DNA of 64,000 bases from Halovulum sp039180525. GTDB taxonomy: Bacteria > Pseudomonadota > Alphaproteobacteria > Rhodobacterales > Rhodobacteraceae. The stretch covers positions 62,001 through 126,000 of the forward strand of contig JBCDDF010000002.1 in NCBI GenBank assembly GCA_039180525.1. The letters run 5' to 3'. A program made the translations under genes and the position numbers. Below the pieces are notes generated by a model. That model saw only the letters and a program-made list of their open reading frames with translations. It was not told where the DNA came from and did not search any database. Shown piece by piece: positions 40,399-49,260 of the stretch (position 1 is the stretch's first letter; every line of letters starts with the position of its first letter).

Positions 40399-41385
40399 AT
40401 GCGCTGGCATCTTCCCGCCCTTGTCCTGTTGACGGTGTTTCTGGCGGTGCTGAGCCTGCATGTGGGGCTGCGTCTGCACGCGCCCGCCACGGTCTGGGCG
40501 GCGTTGACCGCGCCCGATGGCGGTGCCGATGCGCTGATCATATCGGGGCTGCGGCTGCCGCGGATGGTGGCGGCGGGCGTGGTGGGCGCGGCGCTGGGCG
40601 TGTCCGGCCTGCTGATGCAGGCGGTGCTGCGCAACCCTCTGGCCGAACCGGGGCTTTTGGGCGTGAATGCGGGCGCAAGCTTCGCCGTGGTCTTTGCCTT
40701 TGCCGTGCTCGGTGTGTCGGGCTTTCTGGCGCTGTCGCTGTTCGCGCTGGCCGGGGCCGGCGCGGCGATGGCCGCGATCTTTGCCTTGGTGCTGGGTGCG
40801 CGCGGGGCACTGACCCCGGTGTCCCTGGTCCTGGCGGGCGTGACGCTGGCGGCGTTCCTGGCCTCGCTGACGCAGGTCTTGATCGTCACCGACGAGGGTA
40901 CGATGGAATCGCTGCTGTTCTGGCTTGCCGGTGGGTTCGCCGACCGCGACGGCGCGGTACTGTGGGCCGTCGCGCCGCTGCTTGTGGCCGGGGTGGCGCT
41001 GGCGGCGTTAAGCGCCGGGGCGCTGGACGCGATGGCCACCGGCGACGCCACCGCGCGGGCGCTGGGCGTGGACACCGGACGGCTGCGATTTCTGGTGCTG
41101 GCGCTGGCCTCGACGCTGGCGGGGCTGTCGGTGGTGATCGCGGGACCGGTGGGGTTCGTGGGGCTGGTGGCGCCGCACATCGCGCGGCTGATGGCGGGGG
41201 TCGCGCATGCCCGGCTGTTGCCGCGTACCGCCTTGATCGGCGCCTCCATCGCCCTGGCCGCGGACATCGCCGCAAGGCGCGTGGTGGTGCCGCAGGAGGC
41301 GCCGGTGACCGCGACCCTGGCGCTGATCGGCGCACCGGTGCTGGTCAGCCTGGTCCGGTCGCGCCGGCTGCGGGCGGCGGCATGA
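40399..41385 (+). CDS. Iron-siderophore ABC transporter permease (FepD-like, system 2)
   Basis: A 328-residue FecCD-family permease. LRLPRMVAAGVVGAALGVSGLLMQAVLRNPLAEPGLLGVNAGAS is the family hallmark segment, and GPVGFVGLVAPHIARLM is the ATPase-contact loop. Ten hydrophobic segments are apparent. Gene end and next gene start overlap (ATGA at 41382). It is divergent from its likely binding protein. Confidence 0.92.
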   Translation: MRWHLPALVLLTVFLAVLSLHVGLRLHAPATVWAALTAPDGGADALIISGLRLPRMVAAGVVGAALGVSGLLMQAVLRNPLAEPGLLGVNAGASFAVVFAFAVLGVSGFLALSLFALAGAGAAMAAIFALVLGARGALTPVSLVLAGVTLAAFLASLTQVLIVTDEGTMESLLFWLAGGFADRDGAVLWAVAPLLVAGVALAALSAGALDAMATGDATARALGVDTGRLRFLVLALASTLAGLSVVIAGPVGFVGLVAPHIARLMAGVAHARLLPRTALIGASIALAADIAARRVVVPQEAPVTATLALIGAPVLVSLVRSRRLRAAA

Positions 41386-42392
41386 CCCTGGCCGGCAGCG
41401 GAGCGCGCTTCGGGCTGCCGCTGGCCGCCCTGGGGCTGCTGCTGATCCTGGCAACCGCGATCGGGTCGTCGTGGATCGGGCCGGACCGCGTGGTCGCCGC
41501 GTTTCTGGGCCGCGGGTCGGAGACCGACACGATCATCGTCTGGACGCTGCGTCTGCCGCGGGTGGCGCTGGCCGTGCTTGCCGGCGCCGCCCTGGCGCTG
41601 GCAGGGCTGCTGCTGCAGACGGTGGTCCGCAACCCGATCGCCTCTCCTTCGGTTCTGGGCGTGGTCGATGGCGCGGCCGTGGGCGTGGTGCTGTTTCTGT
41701 GGATCTATTCCAACGAGGCCAATGCTCTGACCGTCTCCATCCACTGGCTACCGCTGGCCGCGACCCTGGGCGCCGGCGCCTTTGCGCTGAGCGTGGCGCT
41801 GCTGGCCAAAGGCGATATCAGCCAGCCGGCGCGGCTGATCCTCTACGGCATCGCCATGGCGGCGCTGGCCAAGGCGCTGGTGACGGTGCTGGTGATCCTG
41901 GGCCCGGTCTATCGCGCCTCCCAGGCGCTGATCTGGCTGGCCGGGTCGGTCCATGCCGCGCATTGGGACGATGCCGCCATCCTGGCCACGGTGCTGGCCG
42001 CAGCGCTGCTGGCGCTGATCGCGCTGCGCCCGGCGTTGGAGCAAATGGCACTCGACGATGCCTCTGCCGCCGCGACCGGGCTGGCGATCACGCCGGCCAA
42101 GGCCACGGCGCTGGGCCTGTCGGTGGTGCTGACCGCCGCGGCGGTGTCCTTTGCCGGTGGCATCGCCTTTGTCGGGCTGATCGCGCCAAACGCGGCGCGC
42201 GCTTTGGTCGGCGCCGGCTTCGGCGCCCGCGCGGTTCTGACCCCGATCCTGGGGGCGGCGATGGTGCTGGGGGCCGACATTCTGGCCCGCGTCGTAGCCT
42301 ACCCGTTGGAGTTGCCGACCGGCACGATCACCGCGCTGGTCGGCGCGCCCTATTTCCTGTTCCTATTGTTCCGGCAGATCCGCCATGGCTGA
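41382..42392 (+). CDS. Iron-siderophore ABC transporter permease (FepG-like, system 2)
   Basis: A 336-residue FecCD-family permease with LRLPRVALAVLAGAALALAGLLLQTVVRNPIASPSVLGVVDGA and GGIAFVGLIAPNAARALVG. ATG 41382 overlaps the stop of the first permease, and its own end overlaps the ATPase start by 8 bases. It forms the channel with the previous protein. Confidence 0.92.
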   Translation: MTLAGSGARFGLPLAALGLLLILATAIGSSWIGPDRVVAAFLGRGSETDTIIVWTLRLPRVALAVLAGAALALAGLLLQTVVRNPIASPSVLGVVDGAAVGVVLFLWIYSNEANALTVSIHWLPLAATLGAGAFALSVALLAKGDISQPARLILYGIAMAALAKALVTVLVILGPVYRASQALIWLAGSVHAAHWDDAAILATVLAAALLALIALRPALEQMALDDASAAATGLAITPAKATALGLSVVLTAAAVSFAGGIAFVGLIAPNAARALVGAGFGARAVLTPILGAAMVLGADILARVVAYPLELPTGTITALVGAPYFLFLLFRQIRHG

Positions 42393-43164
42393 CCCCGAAC
42401 TGTCACTGACCGAAATCGCGTTCGCCTATGGCTCGCTGCCGGTGCTCAGCGACGTCACCCACAGGTTTGCCCCCGGCCGGCTGACGGTGATCTGCGGGCC
42501 GAACGGGTCCGGTAAGTCGACACTGTTCCGCGTCGCCTCGGGCCAGGATCGGCCAAGATCGGGGGCTGCTCGGTTGGGGCGGACGGATATCGCCCGGCTG
42601 CCGGCCAAGACCCGCGCCCGCGCGATGGCGATGTTGCCGCAGTCGCCCGACGCACCCGCCGAATTGCTAGTGCGCGATCTGGTCGCCCTGGGCCGCTATG
42701 CCTATCGCAGACCGCTGGCCGGACTGGCGCCGCAGGACCGCGCTGCCATCGATGCAGCCCTGGCCGCGACCGACATCGCGACGCTGGCCGACCGCCCGCT
42801 GGCGGAATTGTCCGGCGGCCAGAAGCAGCGCGCCTGGATCGCCATGACCCTGGCCCAGCAGGCGCCGATTTTGCTGCTGGACGAGCCGACCAACCACCTG
42901 GATATCTCCCACGCGGTGGAAACGATGCACCTGCTGCGCCACCTGGTCGAACGCGAAGGCAAGACGGTGATCGCGGTTCTGCACGACATCAACCTTATGA
43001 CCAGCTTCGCCGACGAGGTCGTCCTGATGAAGGCGGGCCGCATCGTCGCCGCCGGTCCCTTTGCCGCGACCGTGTCCGAGGCACGGCTATCGGCGCTCTA
43101 CGACCGCCCCTGCCGCTTCGGCGCGATCGAAGGCTCCGACCGGCCGTTCGTTCAGGTGCGATAG
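42385..43164 (+). CDS. Iron-siderophore ABC transporter ATP-binding protein (FepC-like, system 2)
   Basis: A 259-residue ATPase: Walker A CGPNGSGKSTLFRV, Q-loop MLPQSPDAPAE, signature ELSGGQKQRAWIAM, Walker B ILLLDEPTNHLD and switch His in VIAVLHDINLM. It is the last gene of the system 2 operon, and a strong hairpin follows 4 bases beyond its stop. Confidence 0.92.
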   Translation: MADPELSLTEIAFAYGSLPVLSDVTHRFAPGRLTVICGPNGSGKSTLFRVASGQDRPRSGAARLGRTDIARLPAKTRARAMAMLPQSPDAPAELLVRDLVALGRYAYRRPLAGLAPQDRAAIDAALAATDIATLADRPLAELSGGQKQRAWIAMTLAQQAPILLLDEPTNHLDISHAVETMHLLRHLVEREGKTVIAVLHDINLMTSFADEVVLMKAGRIVAAGPFAATVSEARLSALYDRPCRFGAIEGSDRPFVQVR

Positions 43165-43167
43165 AAT

Positions 43168-43200
43168 GCGGCCGGGCGGGACTGCCGGGCACCCGGCCGC
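43168..43200 (+). terminator. Strong GC hairpin after system 2 iron-transport operon
   Basis: GCGGCCGGG (43168-43176) pairs perfectly with CCCGGCCGC (43192-43200), with a 15-base loop that has its own short repeat. It directly follows the ATPase stop codon. No T-run follows, so it may mark a Rho-assisted or processed 3' end. The remaining gap to 43388 shows nothing else. Confidence 0.5.
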
Positions 43201-43388
43201 CGGCGGAGCTTGGGATCCGGGTGGGCGGGTGGGCGCGCGAACGGACGCGGGAGTGCCGACGCCTGGTCGCATGCGGGCCGCGGCCGACGCGATGCGGTCG
43301 CAGATCTTTCCGGATGGGGCGCTTTTGTTCGCCTGCCGGCGGCCTCGGGCGGTCATGCTCGACCGCAACCCAACCTGATCGGATTGCC

Positions 43389-44639
43389 ATGCGATACTCG
43401 GCGCTGAAAATCCTGACGCAAGGGCTGACCGGCAACCGGGGCTGGGCGCCGGTCTGGCGCGCGCCGACGCCAAAGCCCGCCTATGACGTCGTCGTCGTCG
43501 GGGCCGGCGGGCATGGGCTGGCCACCGCCTATTATCTGGCCAAGGAGTTCGGCATCACCGATGTGGCGGTATTGGAAAAGGGCGGGCTGGGTTCGGGCAA
43601 TATCGGACGCAACACCACCATCATCCGATCGAACTATCTGCTGGAGGGCAACCAGCCGTTCTACGAGTTCAGCCTCAAGCTTTGGGAGGGGCTGGAGCAG
43701 GACTTCAACTACAACGCCATGGTCAGCCAGCGCGGCATCGTGAACCTGATCCATTCGGATGCACAGCGCGACGCATACGCCCGGCGCGGCAACGCGATGC
43801 TGCTGTCCGGCGCCGATGCGGAATTGCTGGATCGCGATCAGATCCGCAGCCTGTGCCCGTTTCTGGATTACGAAAATGCCCGCTTTCCGATTCAGGGCGC
43901 GTTGCTGCAGCGGCGCGGCGGCACCGTGCGCCATGACGCGGTGGCCTGGGGCTATGCCCGCGGTGCCGATGCACGCGGCGTTGATGTGATCCAAAACTGC
44001 GAGGTTACCGGGTTCCAGATCGAGAACGGCGTCTGTGTCGGCGTGGAAACCGCCCGCGGCCCGATCCGCGCCAAGAAGGTCGCCGTCTGTGTGGCCGGTT
44101 CATCCTCGCGGGTGATGGCGCTGGCGGGGATGCGGCTGCCGATCGAATCCCATGTGCTGCAGGCGTTCGTGTCCGAAGGGCTCAAGCCGATCATCCCGGG
44201 CGTGATCACGTTCGGTGGCGGACACTTCTATATCAGCCAGTCGGACAAGGGCGGGTTGGTGTTTGGCGGCGATATCGATGGCTATAACAGCTATGCCCAA
44301 CGCGGCAATCTGCCCACCGTCCACGACGTTTGCGAAGGCGGGATGGCGGTCATGCCGATGATCGGCAGGGCCCGGATCCTGCGGATGTGGGGCGGGGTGA
44401 TGGATATGTCGATGGACGGCTCTCCGTTCATCGACGCGACCGACACGCCCGGGCTCTTCTTTAACGGCGGCTGGTGCTATGGTGGCTTCAAGGCGACGCC
44501 CGCCAGCGGCTATTGCTATGCCCATCTTCTGGCCACCGGCCGGCCGCACGCGGTCGCGCAAGACTTCCGGCTGGACCGCTTCCGCCGCGGCGCGCCCATC
44601 GACGAACGCGGCGCCGGCGCGCAGCCGAACTTGCACTAA
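43389..44639 (+). CDS. soxB: Sarcosine oxidase beta subunit-like flavoprotein
   Basis: A 416-residue FAD-dependent amine oxidase subunit. The dinucleotide motif VVVGAGGHGLATAYYLA (about 35-51) is clear, followed by LEKGGLGSGNIGRNTTIIRSNY. GGTVRHDAVAWGYA holds His182, which corresponds to the residue that binds FMN covalently in heterotetrameric sarcosine oxidase. GGWCYGGFKATPASGY is the C-terminal active-site loop. The enzyme demethylates sarcosine or a related N-methyl amine, giving formaldehyde or methylene-THF. It heads the soxBDAG operon, 9 bases before soxD. Confidence 0.9.
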   Translation: MRYSALKILTQGLTGNRGWAPVWRAPTPKPAYDVVVVGAGGHGLATAYYLAKEFGITDVAVLEKGGLGSGNIGRNTTIIRSNYLLEGNQPFYEFSLKLWEGLEQDFNYNAMVSQRGIVNLIHSDAQRDAYARRGNAMLLSGADAELLDRDQIRSLCPFLDYENARFPIQGALLQRRGGTVRHDAVAWGYARGADARGVDVIQNCEVTGFQIENGVCVGVETARGPIRAKKVAVCVAGSSSRVMALAGMRLPIESHVLQAFVSEGLKPIIPGVITFGGGHFYISQSDKGGLVFGGDIDGYNSYAQRGNLPTVHDVCEGGMAVMPMIGRARILRMWGGVMDMSMDGSPFIDATDTPGLFFNGGWCYGGFKATPASGYCYAHLLATGRPHAVAQDFRLDRFRRGAPIDERGAGAQPNLH

Positions 44640-44648
44640 GGGTCGCGG

Positions 44649-44927
44649 ATGCTGATCGACCACCCGCTGCTGGGCCCCCGCGACGCCGCCGAGTTCGTCT
44701 ATCTGGGCGATGCCGCATTGATCGACCGGCCCGACGCGGGGACGGATGCGCAACTGAACGACTACCTGCATCTGCGCGACAATCCCGCGGGCACGCATCG
44801 CGAGCTTTGGTATCACGAACAGGGCGACAGGTCCTGGCTGGTGGTCACCCGGAATACGCTCACCCATCAGATCCTTACGGTCGAGTTGGCACGCGATGTC
44901 GCCCGGGCCCGGGGTCGGTCGCGATGA
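44649..44927 (+). CDS. soxD: Sarcosine oxidase delta subunit-like protein lacking zinc cysteines
   Basis: A 92-residue protein in the soxD position with family features: GPRDAAEFVYLGDA near the N-terminus, YLHLRDNPAGTHRELWYHEQGDRSWLVVTRNTLTHQI at the centre. The delta subunit of characterised enzymes binds zinc through CPxCG near the N-terminus and a HxxxC further on. Here those read DHPLLG and HEQGD, so all three Cys are missing and the protein contains no cysteine at all; only the His remains. It overlaps soxA (ATGA). The protein probably keeps a structural role without zinc. Confidence 0.8.
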   Translation: MLIDHPLLGPRDAAEFVYLGDAALIDRPDAGTDAQLNDYLHLRDNPAGTHRELWYHEQGDRSWLVVTRNTLTHQILTVELARDVARARGRSR

Positions 44928-47857
44928 GCCAGCGGCACCGCATCGCGGGCGGATCGATCGACCGGCGCCAGACGCTTCGCTTCACCTGGAATGGCCGGGA
45001 CCTGACCGGCCATCCGGGCGACACGCTGGCCTCGGCGCTGTTGGCCAACGGGGTCAGGCTGGTGGGCCGATCTTTCAAGTATCACCGTCCGCGCGGAATT
45101 TTCTCAGCCGGCCCCGAAGAACCGAACGCCTTGGTCCAACTGGGCCGGGGTGCGGCGCTGGAGCCGAACACCCGCGCAACGGTCACCGAATTGCGCGACG
45201 GGCTGCACGCGACCAGCCAAAACCATCGCGGGCCGCTGGGATGGGACCTGCTGGCGGTCAACGATCTGCTGACGCCGTTCCTGGGCGCGGGGTTCTACTA
45301 CAAGACCTTCATGTGGCCAAAGGCGTTCTGGGAACGTGTTTACGAGCCCGCGATCCGCGCCGCGGCGGGGCTGGGCCGGCTGTCCGGCGCCCCGGATCCC
45401 GGCATCTATGGCCAGGGGTTCCTGCACTGCGACCTGCTGGTCATCGGCGCCGGGCCGGCGGGGCTGTCCGCTGCGCTGGCCGCCGGGCGCGCCGGGGCGC
45501 GGGTGATCCTGGCGGATGAGGATTTCCTGCCCGGCGGGCGCTTGAACGCGGAAACCCACGCCATCGACGGCATGCCCGGCGCGGCCTGGGCCGCGCAGAC
45601 GGCGGCTGAGTTGGCAACGATGGGCAATGTCCGGCTGATGCCGCGCAGCACTGTCTACGGCGCCTTCGACCACGGTATCTATGGGCTGCTGGAACGGCAC
45701 CCGGACCGCGCAGCGGTCGAAACCCCAAGGCAGGTGCTTTGGCGGGTCTATGCCAAGCGCGCGATCCTGGCCGCAGGCGCGACCGAACGCGGCATCGCCT
45801 TTGCGGACAACGACCGCCCGGGCGTGATGCTGGCCGGGGCCGTGCGCGCCTATGCCAACCGCTGGGGCGTCGCGGCGGGCCGGTCGGTCGCCGTGCTGAC
45901 CAACAACGATGACGGCTGGCGCACGGCGGCGGATCTGGCCGCCAAGGGCATCGACGTTCGCGCCATCATCGACACCCGTGCCGATGCGGCCGGCGATGGC
46001 GGCGCCGCGCGGGTGATCACCGGCGCGGCGGTCGCGGGGACGCGGGGGCGCCGGGGCCTGCGCGAGGTGGTCACGACCGGCGGCGCGCGCATCGCGGTCG
46101 ATTGCCTGGCCGTCGCGGGCGGGTGGTCGCCAAATGTGCACCTGACCTGTCACCAGGGCGGCAAACCGGTCTGGGATGACACCATCGCCGGGTTCGTTCC
46201 GGGAGCCGCGCTGCCGCCGGGCCTGACGGTCGCCGGTGCCGCCAATGGCGCGCTGACGCTTGCCGCGGCGCTTCGCCAGGGTCGGAAGGCGGGCGAAGCC
46301 GCCTTGGCCGATCTGGGGCTGCGCCCCTACCCGGGCGAGGACCCGCCCGCCGAAGACGAGCCAAGCCAGATCACGCCGTTCTGGCATGTCGAAGGCCGCC
46401 GGCGCGCCTGGGTCGATCTGCAGAACGACGTCACCGCCAAGGACATCGCCCAAGCCCATGCCGAGGGGTTCCGGTCGGTCGAGCATCTGAAACGCTACAC
46501 AACGCTTGGCATGGCGACCGACCAGGGCAAGACCGCAAACGTCCTTGGGCTTGCGATCCTTGCCAAGACCGGCGGCCGGTCGATCCCCGACACTGGCACG
46601 ACCGTCTTTCGCCCGCCCTACACGCCCGTCACCATCGGCGCCTTTGCCGGTCGGGCGCGGGGCAAGGCGTTTCGGCCCACAAGGCACACGCCCTCGCATC
46701 GCTGGGCGGCGGAGAACGGGGCCGATTTCGTCGACGCGGGGCTTTGGTTGCGCGCGCAATGGTACCGCCGCCCGGGCGAGCGCGGCTGGCGCGACAGCGT
46801 CGACCGGGAAGTCACCACGACGCGCACCGCCGTGGGCATCTGCGACGTATCTTCGCTGGGCAAGATCGACATCCAGGGCCGCGATGCCGCCGCGTTCCTC
46901 AACCGGGTCTATGCCAACCCGTTCCTGAAGCTGCCCGTGGGAAAGGTCCGCTACGGTCTGATGCTGCGCGAGGACGGTTTTGCCTGGGACGACGGCACCA
47001 CCGCCCGGCTGGCAGAGCACCACTTCGTGATGACCACCACCACGGCGAATGCGGGTGCGGTGTTGCGCCATCTGGAATTCGCCCGCCAATGCCTGTGGCC
47101 GGATCTGGATGTGCACCTGGCCTCGATCACCGACGGCTGGGCGCAGTTCGCCGTGGCCGGCCCGCAAAGCCGCGCGCTGCTGTCGCAGGCAGTCGACGGG
47201 CTGGATCTGTCCAACGACGCCTTTCCGTTCATGGCCTGCGCCGAGACGACCGTTTTCGGCGGGACGCCGGCGCGGCTGTTCCGCATCTCCTTTTCCGGCG
47301 AACTGGCTTACGAGATCGCGGTGCCGGCGCGATTCGGCGATGCGATGATCCGTGCGCTGATGGCGGTCGGTGCGCCGCTGGGCGTGGTGCCCTACGGCAC
47401 CGAGGCGTTGGGCGTGATGCGCATCGAAAAGGGCCATGCCGCGGGCAACGAGATCAACGGCCAGACCACCGCCCGCATGCTGGGTCTGGCCGGGATGGTG
47501 TCGCCGAAAAAGGACGCGATCGGCACGCGGTTGTCCATGCGGCCAGAGATGAACCGCCCCGACGATCTGCGGCTGATGGGATTCCGGCCCGTCGACCGCG
47601 CCGCTGCGCTGCACGCCGCCGCGCATTTCCTGACCCCGGGCGACCCCGCAGATATGGCCCACGACCAGGGCTGGATGAGTTCCGTCGCGTTCTCCCCCAG
47701 CCTGGGCCACGCCATCGGCCTGGGGTTTCTGAGGCACGGCCAGGACCGGCTGGGCGAGACCGTGCGCGCCTATGACCCGCTGCGGGGCGGCGATGTGCCG
47801 GTCGAGGTCTGCCCCTGCGACCAGATCGATCCGGAGGGGGGGCGCCAGCGTGGCTGA
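44924..47857 (+). CDS. soxA: Sarcosine oxidase alpha subunit-like protein
   Basis: A 977-residue protein. The N-terminal ferredoxin-like Fer2_4 segment (FTWNGRDLTGHPGDTLASAL) and FKYHRPRGIFSAGPEEPNAL are followed by the NAD-binding domain LLVIGAGPAGLS (171-182) and the C-terminal aminomethyltransferase/THF domain (GICDVSSLGKIDIQGRDAAAFLN, then FRISFSGELAYEI and EALGVMRIEKGH). It takes the methyl-derived one-carbon unit to THF in the heterotetramer with SoxB. It starts in the end of soxD and overlaps soxG by 8 bases. Confidence 0.92.
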   Translation: MSQRHRIAGGSIDRRQTLRFTWNGRDLTGHPGDTLASALLANGVRLVGRSFKYHRPRGIFSAGPEEPNALVQLGRGAALEPNTRATVTELRDGLHATSQNHRGPLGWDLLAVNDLLTPFLGAGFYYKTFMWPKAFWERVYEPAIRAAAGLGRLSGAPDPGIYGQGFLHCDLLVIGAGPAGLSAALAAGRAGARVILADEDFLPGGRLNAETHAIDGMPGAAWAAQTAAELATMGNVRLMPRSTVYGAFDHGIYGLLERHPDRAAVETPRQVLWRVYAKRAILAAGATERGIAFADNDRPGVMLAGAVRAYANRWGVAAGRSVAVLTNNDDGWRTAADLAAKGIDVRAIIDTRADAAGDGGAARVITGAAVAGTRGRRGLREVVTTGGARIAVDCLAVAGGWSPNVHLTCHQGGKPVWDDTIAGFVPGAALPPGLTVAGAANGALTLAAALRQGRKAGEAALADLGLRPYPGEDPPAEDEPSQITPFWHVEGRRRAWVDLQNDVTAKDIAQAHAEGFRSVEHLKRYTTLGMATDQGKTANVLGLAILAKTGGRSIPDTGTTVFRPPYTPVTIGAFAGRARGKAFRPTRHTPSHRWAAENGADFVDAGLWLRAQWYRRPGERGWRDSVDREVTTTRTAVGICDVSSLGKIDIQGRDAAAFLNRVYANPFLKLPVGKVRYGLMLREDGFAWDDGTTARLAEHHFVMTTTTANAGAVLRHLEFARQCLWPDLDVHLASITDGWAQFAVAGPQSRALLSQAVDGLDLSNDAFPFMACAETTVFGGTPARLFRISFSGELAYEIAVPARFGDAMIRALMAVGAPLGVVPYGTEALGVMRIEKGHAAGNEINGQTTARMLGLAGMVSPKKDAIGTRLSMRPEMNRPDDLRLMGFRPVDRAAALHAAAHFLTPGDPADMAHDQGWMSSVAFSPSLGHAIGLGFLRHGQDRLGETVRAYDPLRGGDVPVEVCPCDQIDPEGGRQRG

Positions 47858-48413
47858 GACAATCCTGACCGCCGCGCCGGCGCTGGACGACGCGCTGGTG
47901 ATGGGGCCGAACCGGGTCGCCGAACGCGGCGATCTGTCGATGGTCTCCGTCGCCATCCCCCAGGGCGGCGGCCCCGACCTGGAAGAGGCATTGCAGGCGG
48001 CGTTCGCATTGGCCATGCCGGCGCCGCTTCTGGGCAGTGACACGGGGCAGATACGCGCGATCAGCAGCGGTGCGGACCAGATCCTGCTGGTGTTCCCGCA
48101 CACCGCCCCCCGCCCCGCCCTTTTCGTCGCGGAGAAACTGGCGGGCGCGGGCTATGCCGTCGACCAGACCGACGCGCTGCTGATGCTGGAGATCGTCGGC
48201 CCCGATACGCCGGCGGCATTGGAGCGTCTGTGCCCTCTCGATTTCCGCGGCATGGGCGATGGCGCGGCGGCCCGCACGGTGATGGACCATATCGCTGTCA
48301 CCCTGCTGCGATGCGAGGCGGAGCGGTTCCAACTCATCTGCGCCCGGTCGTTTGCGCACTCCCTTCTGCACGCGGTCGAGACCGCGTACCGGGACGTCAT
48401 CGAACCGGTCTAG
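47850..48413 (+). CDS. soxG: Sarcosine oxidase gamma subunit-like protein
   Basis: A 187-residue protein with the GcvT-like fold of SoxG: SDTGQIRAISSGADQILLVFP, LDFRGMGDGAAARTVMDHIAVTLLRCEAERFQLICARSFAHSLLHAV. The start is GTG 47850, behind GGAGGGGGGCGCC, overlapping soxA. It packs against the alpha and beta subunits in known enzymes. The stop codon overlaps the convergent TetR gene by a few bases. Confidence 0.88.
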   Translation: MAETILTAAPALDDALVMGPNRVAERGDLSMVSVAIPQGGGPDLEEALQAAFALAMPAPLLGSDTGQIRAISSGADQILLVFPHTAPRPALFVAEKLAGAGYAVDQTDALLMLEIVGPDTPAALERLCPLDFRGMGDGAAARTVMDHIAVTLLRCEAERFQLICARSFAHSLLHAVETAYRDVIEPV

Positions 48414-49045
48414 CGCCTCTCCACCAGCCGCATCACCGTGTCTATGTTGAAGGCCAGCCGCGCCTCCAACGCCTCTGCCGCCATGAAATCGCGTTCATAG
48501 AGAAACGCCCCGGTGAAGCGGTTGGTCAGATAGTAGTACCCGATCGCCGCGATCGTCGTGTTCAGTTGCACGGGGTCGATGCCCGCGCGGAAAATTCCTT
48601 CCGCCGCGCCGCGGCGCAGGATGTCAGCGGTCATGTCGGTGAATTTCCGGCTGGGCGTGCGCAACCGCTCGGACGCCTTGATATGCCGTGCGCGATGCAT
48701 GTTCTCGCTGTTCACCAGCGTGATGAACTCGGGGTTTTCCAGGTAGTACTCCCAGGTGAAACGCACCAGCCTGATCAGCGCCTCGCGCGGGGGCAGCTTG
48801 TCGAGTTGCAACGCCCGCTCGGCGCTGCGGATGGCCAGATACGCCTCCTCCAGTACGGTCTGAAACAGTCCCTTCTTGCTGCCGAAATAGTGGTAGATCA
48901 TCCGCTTGTTGGCCCGGGCCCGGTCGGCGATCACGTCCACGCGGGCGCCGCCGAGGCCCAGATTGGCGAATTCCTGCTTCGCGGCGTCCAGAATGCGGGC
49001 CTTGGTCGCGTCCGCGTCGCGCACGCGGGGCTTTTCTGCTGCCAT
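48410..49045 (-). CDS. TetR-family transcriptional regulator
   Basis: A 211-residue TetR repressor. The helix-turn-helix is in TKARILDAAKQEFANLGLGGARVDVIADRARANKRMIYHYFGSKKGLFQTVL (about 14-65), and the C-terminal ligand domain follows. ATG 49045 is chosen because the HTH starts soon after; longer starts (to 49195) would run through the palindromic operator. It is divergent from the GMC oxidoreductase gene, and the palindrome GTAACC-GAGC-GGTTAC lies between. Similar palindromes precede two further genes, so it probably represses the catabolic genes from 49.2 to 54.2 kb. Confidence 0.9.
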   Translation of the reverse strand: MAAEKPRVRDADATKARILDAAKQEFANLGLGGARVDVIADRARANKRMIYHYFGSKKGLFQTVLEEAYLAIRSAERALQLDKLPPREALIRLVRFTWEYYLENPEFITLVNSENMHRARHIKASERLRTPSRKFTDMTADILRRGAAEGIFRAGIDPVQLNTTIAAIGYYYLTNRFTGAFLYERDFMAAEALEARLAFNIDTVMRLVERR

Positions 49046-49152
49046 ACCTAACTCTTTCGTTCCGCCAAGGCCCCCGAAAGGCCGTGGATACTCCGCATCG
49101 CCAGTATAACGAAATCCGCCGCCAAGAGGCCATCGCAGGGGCGGGTGCTTTC

Positions 49153-49180
49153 TTGACGTAACCGAGCGGTTACTTATAGT
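49153..49180 (+). promoter_or_regulatory. TetR-type operator inside GMC gene promoter
   Basis: TTGACG (49153-49158) and TATAGT (49175-49180) are 16 bases apart. The palindrome GTAACC-GAGC-GGTTAC (49158-49173) fills the spacer, so a bound repressor would exclude RNA polymerase. Two sister sites lie at 51724 and 51811. The arrangement is classic for an operator of the divergent TetR gene. Confidence 0.75.
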
Positions 49181-49260
49181 CGAGGTCGAAGGCATGGAGG
49201 GTTTGCAATGGGCACACTGCGTAAAGACCCCCTGCCCGCCCCGCGACGCAGGGTCGTCTG

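Noticed and set aside
45104..48103. 999-codon minus-strand frame opposite soxA
   Set aside because: Very long, but the plus strand has full SoxA domain motifs. The minus product is rich in Arg, His and Gly without a domain; high-GC shadow.
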